Of a stretch of DNA of 64,000 bases, positions 62,320-64,000 are shown piece after piece. A model generated the notes under the pieces. It was not told where the DNA came from. It did not search any database and worked only from the letters and a program-made list of their open reading frames with translations. Source of the stretch: Saprospira sp. CCB-QB6. Lineage in GTDB: Bacteria; Bacteroidota; Bacteroidia; Chitinophagales; Saprospiraceae. Position numbers and translations under genes: made by a program. Where the stretch lies: NCBI RefSeq assembly GCF_028464065.1, contig NZ_CP116808.1, positions 2,373,501 through 2,437,500 of the forward strand, in the 5' to 3' direction. How positions within the stretch are numbered: the first letter of the stretch is position 1; each line of letters opens with the position of its first letter.

Positions 62320-62355
62320 TGGGTTAAATTTTTTTGTGGTAATTGGGAGTTAAAT

Positions 62356-62384
62356 AAAGCCCAAAACCAAGATTTTGGGCTTCG
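62356..62384 (-). terminator. Intrinsic terminator of the large right-edge gene
   Basis: On the minus strand AAGCCCAAAA / TTTTGGGCTT followed by TATTT, 27 bases after the stop of the right-edge gene. Confidence 0.8.
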
Positions 62385-62410
62385 ACATAGGTTGTATGAG
62401 AAAGTTGATT

Positions 62411-64000
62411 TTACTCTTTAAGCAAAACAAAGTAGCCTGCCATATCTTTTGATTGTGTGCGTTTAACTTCGTTCAGCTTATAGCTGAGAGGATGAAAGTC
62501 TTTGCCTTTCAGTTCTTTGATGTGTTCATTTAAGCGTTCTGTCAATTTTTGGCAGACATCATTAACTGTACCCTCATTGTATGAATGTCTAAAAGTAGCT
62601 CTGAAAATCAATTGTGTAGTGTTGGTAGTTGCTATTCGCGCTGCCATCTCCTTGATTTTAGCCTGAAAGTTATCGAGTAAAATTCCACCAAACTCCTTTT
62701 CATATCTTGTCTCCTCTTTACTATAAATACCAAAGGTATTACTGAGTAGATAGGTCTTATTCAGTTGAAGGTCTTGGCCAAAAGCAACATTTTTATCACT
62801 CAACTCTTTTTTTGTCTGAATTTCTTTCTTGTACTTATCGGTCTTGGCAATTTCCTCATGAAATTTAGAAGCCTCCGCTCTAGCTGCAATGAGCTTAAGA
62901 ACTATCTCTTCATCCACTCCATACCGTCTAGCATTATTGGCATAGCCCTTTATTTTTCCTAATAGCTCATGCTCCGCAATAATTTCTTTTAACTCGTTAA
63001 GAGAGCCATATTTTACTGTTGTCGGGTCAATTCCAAAAGTTCTGGCTTTGGCTTGAAGAGCTATTTTTTCTTTTTGATCTTCCCGATCTTGGGCCTCTTG
63101 TCTCCGTCTTTTGGCTAAGGAGTTAGCATATTGAGAACCTGTAGAGGGGCAACCATCTTTAGTTTGATTAAGATCAACTACTTCTTCCTTTTTTTTCTCT
63201 TTGAATAATTCAGTCGCCAATGATTCATAATTCTTGGACACATCATATTGGTCTATCCCCGTACTTGCTGCGCCTTGACCTTTGTAGCTAATAGTTGTAT
63301 TGGGAAATACTTTTTTTAACTCAAGAAGAGATGCAACTTGACTCGTTTTCTCAGGGAATGCTATGCTAAAAATCTTAGCATTCATTTCATCATCATCATT
63401 TGTAAACATTGTTTTAATGACTTTTGATGGATCTACCATATCTCCATCGAGTGGAAAAGCTGTATATTCGCAAATTTGAACAACAGAGGTATTAGATTTT
63501 TCAAAAAGTTCTTGTAATGAGGCTTTGATCAAACGGTCGACCTGATCGCCCAACTTTAGATTTGATTTTTCCAAATTCTCTGAGGCATTCTGAACAGAAC
63601 TTATAAAAACCTTAAATTTGATATATTTACTACTTGGACTTAAGTTATCATCTTTAAGTATACTTTCTAAAAATCCCAGAAATTTCTGGTTAACATTACT
63701 GGCACCTACTTGATTTTCTACTTCTTTATCTATTAGGTTCTCTCTAATATCTAATTCTAAGGATGCACTGAGACTCGCTTTAGTAATTGCTGCTGGAGAA
63801 GAGGGGGCTAGTGCCGTCAATATTTCGATAACCTCATCAAATAGAGGTAAATAAGCTTGAGTTAATTTTGTTGCCTTATTAGCTATTTTTTCAATAATAT
63901 AGCCTTTTATTCCTCCTTCTGAAGGAATACTTTCGGATAAATTTAGACTATCTAGAATGCATTTTGCATTATCAAAGGAGCTTTCACTAAATTTAAAAAT
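62411..64000 (-). CDS. C-terminal part of a large protein of unknown function, cut by window
   Basis: The frame stays open to the last base, so the gene starts beyond the right edge; the codon at 63820 that could serve as a start is an internal TTG. At least 529 residues are encoded. The visible part is highly charged, with a Lys/Glu/Gln-rich coiled-coil-like centre (SLAKRRRQEAQDREDQKEKI) and a C-terminal alpha/beta region (TQLIFRATFRHSYNEGTVND...). No signal or membrane segment is visible. I do not recognise a family. Its base composition is clearly more AT-rich than the window's core, as for the lipoproteins downstream. Confidence 0.6.
   Translation of the reverse strand: MFKFSESSFDNAKCILDSLNLSESIPSEGGIKGYIIEKIANKATKLTQAYLPLFDEVIEILTALAPSSPAAITKASLSASLELDIRENLIDKEVENQVGASNVNQKFLGFLESILKDDNLSPSSKYIKFKVFISSVQNASENLEKSNLKLGDQVDRLIKASLQELFEKSNTSVVQICEYTAFPLDGDMVDPSKVIKTMFTNDDDEMNAKIFSIAFPEKTSQVASLLELKKVFPNTTISYKGQGAASTGIDQYDVSKNYESLATELFKEKKKEEVVDLNQTKDGCPSTGSQYANSLAKRRRQEAQDREDQKEKIALQAKARTFGIDPTTVKYGSLNELKEIIAEHELLGKIKGYANNARRYGVDEEIVLKLIAARAEASKFHEEIAKTDKYKKEIQTKKELSDKNVAFGQDLQLNKTYLLSNTFGIYSKEETRYEKEFGGILLDNFQAKIKEMAARIATTNTTQLIFRATFRHSYNEGTVNDVCQKLTERLNEHIKELKGKDFHPLSYKLNEVKRTQSKDMAGYFVLLKE

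Noticed and set aside
1-64000. tRNA, rRNA, transposase genes or an origin of replication
   Set aside because: I looked for tRNA T-arm motifs, rRNA signatures, DDE transposases and clustered DnaA boxes by eye and found none that I could support; a tRNA scan would be decisive.

Overview
The window looks like a chromosome segment of a marine, gliding-type Bacteroidota, most likely a Saprospiria member such as Saprospira. The pointers are TonB-dependent receptors with carboxypeptidase-regulatory-like N-termini, OmpA proteins with thrombospondin type 3 repeats, TAnnTTTG promoter boxes, the TPR / DUF4292 / LytM trio, a secreted CHAT protein and many lipoproteins. The species is an inference; no rRNA or tRNA gene was seen.

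Layout. 0-4.3 kb: a cut M20-like protein without metal ligands, a 57-residue Cys-rich membrane protein too short for routine ORF calling, a secreted protein and a VWA membrane protein. 4.4-7.6 kb: an LRR protein and an AT-richer HpaII-type restriction-modification pair. 7.8-22 kb, mostly minus strand: M16 peptidase, HflX, an EnvC-like LytM protein, DUF4292 lipoprotein, TPR protein, Nudix, LepA, a WecA/TagO-like transferase and an OmpA protein. 22-35 kb, plus strand: TonB receptor, 1490-residue CHAT protein, a 669-residue secreted unknown and small envelope proteins. 35-41 kb: SET protein, FtsX/LolE-like permease, RbfA, MtfA-like peptidase, acyltransferase, HD protein. 41-47.5 kb: M19 dipeptidase, small secreted protein, mitochondrial-type citrate synthase, RmlA, MFS transporter. 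48.7-55 kb: ALDH7-type dehydrogenase, ECF sigma / anti-sigma / His-rich effector operon, DUF1415, MazG, SerC. 56-60.4 kb: TetR regulator with FadB-like and FadA-like beta-oxidation enzymes. 60.6-64 kb: an AT-rich block with tandem lipoprotein paralogues, a paralogue fragment and the 3' part of a large unknown gene.

The most striking structure is not a gene. Twenty-three copies of a GC-rich, hairpin-filled, modular repeat (about 120-290 bp; one 76 bp remnant) occupy most large intergenic gaps. Stem sequences differ between copies but stay complementary. Orientation alternates almost perfectly (F R F R F F R R F R ... F), so copies bracket segments as F...R pairs with outward ends TTTTGGGGCC ... 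GGCCCCAAAA. Many F...R segments hold accessory-looking content (R-M system, CHAT gene, a tandem array, small unknown genes), while many R...F segments hold housekeeping genes. One copy lies in frame inside the 5' end of the DUF4292 gene, which suggests mobility. A second unusual element is a degenerate tandem array of about 22-bp units at 47.88-48.25 kb, itself bracketed by an F/R pair.
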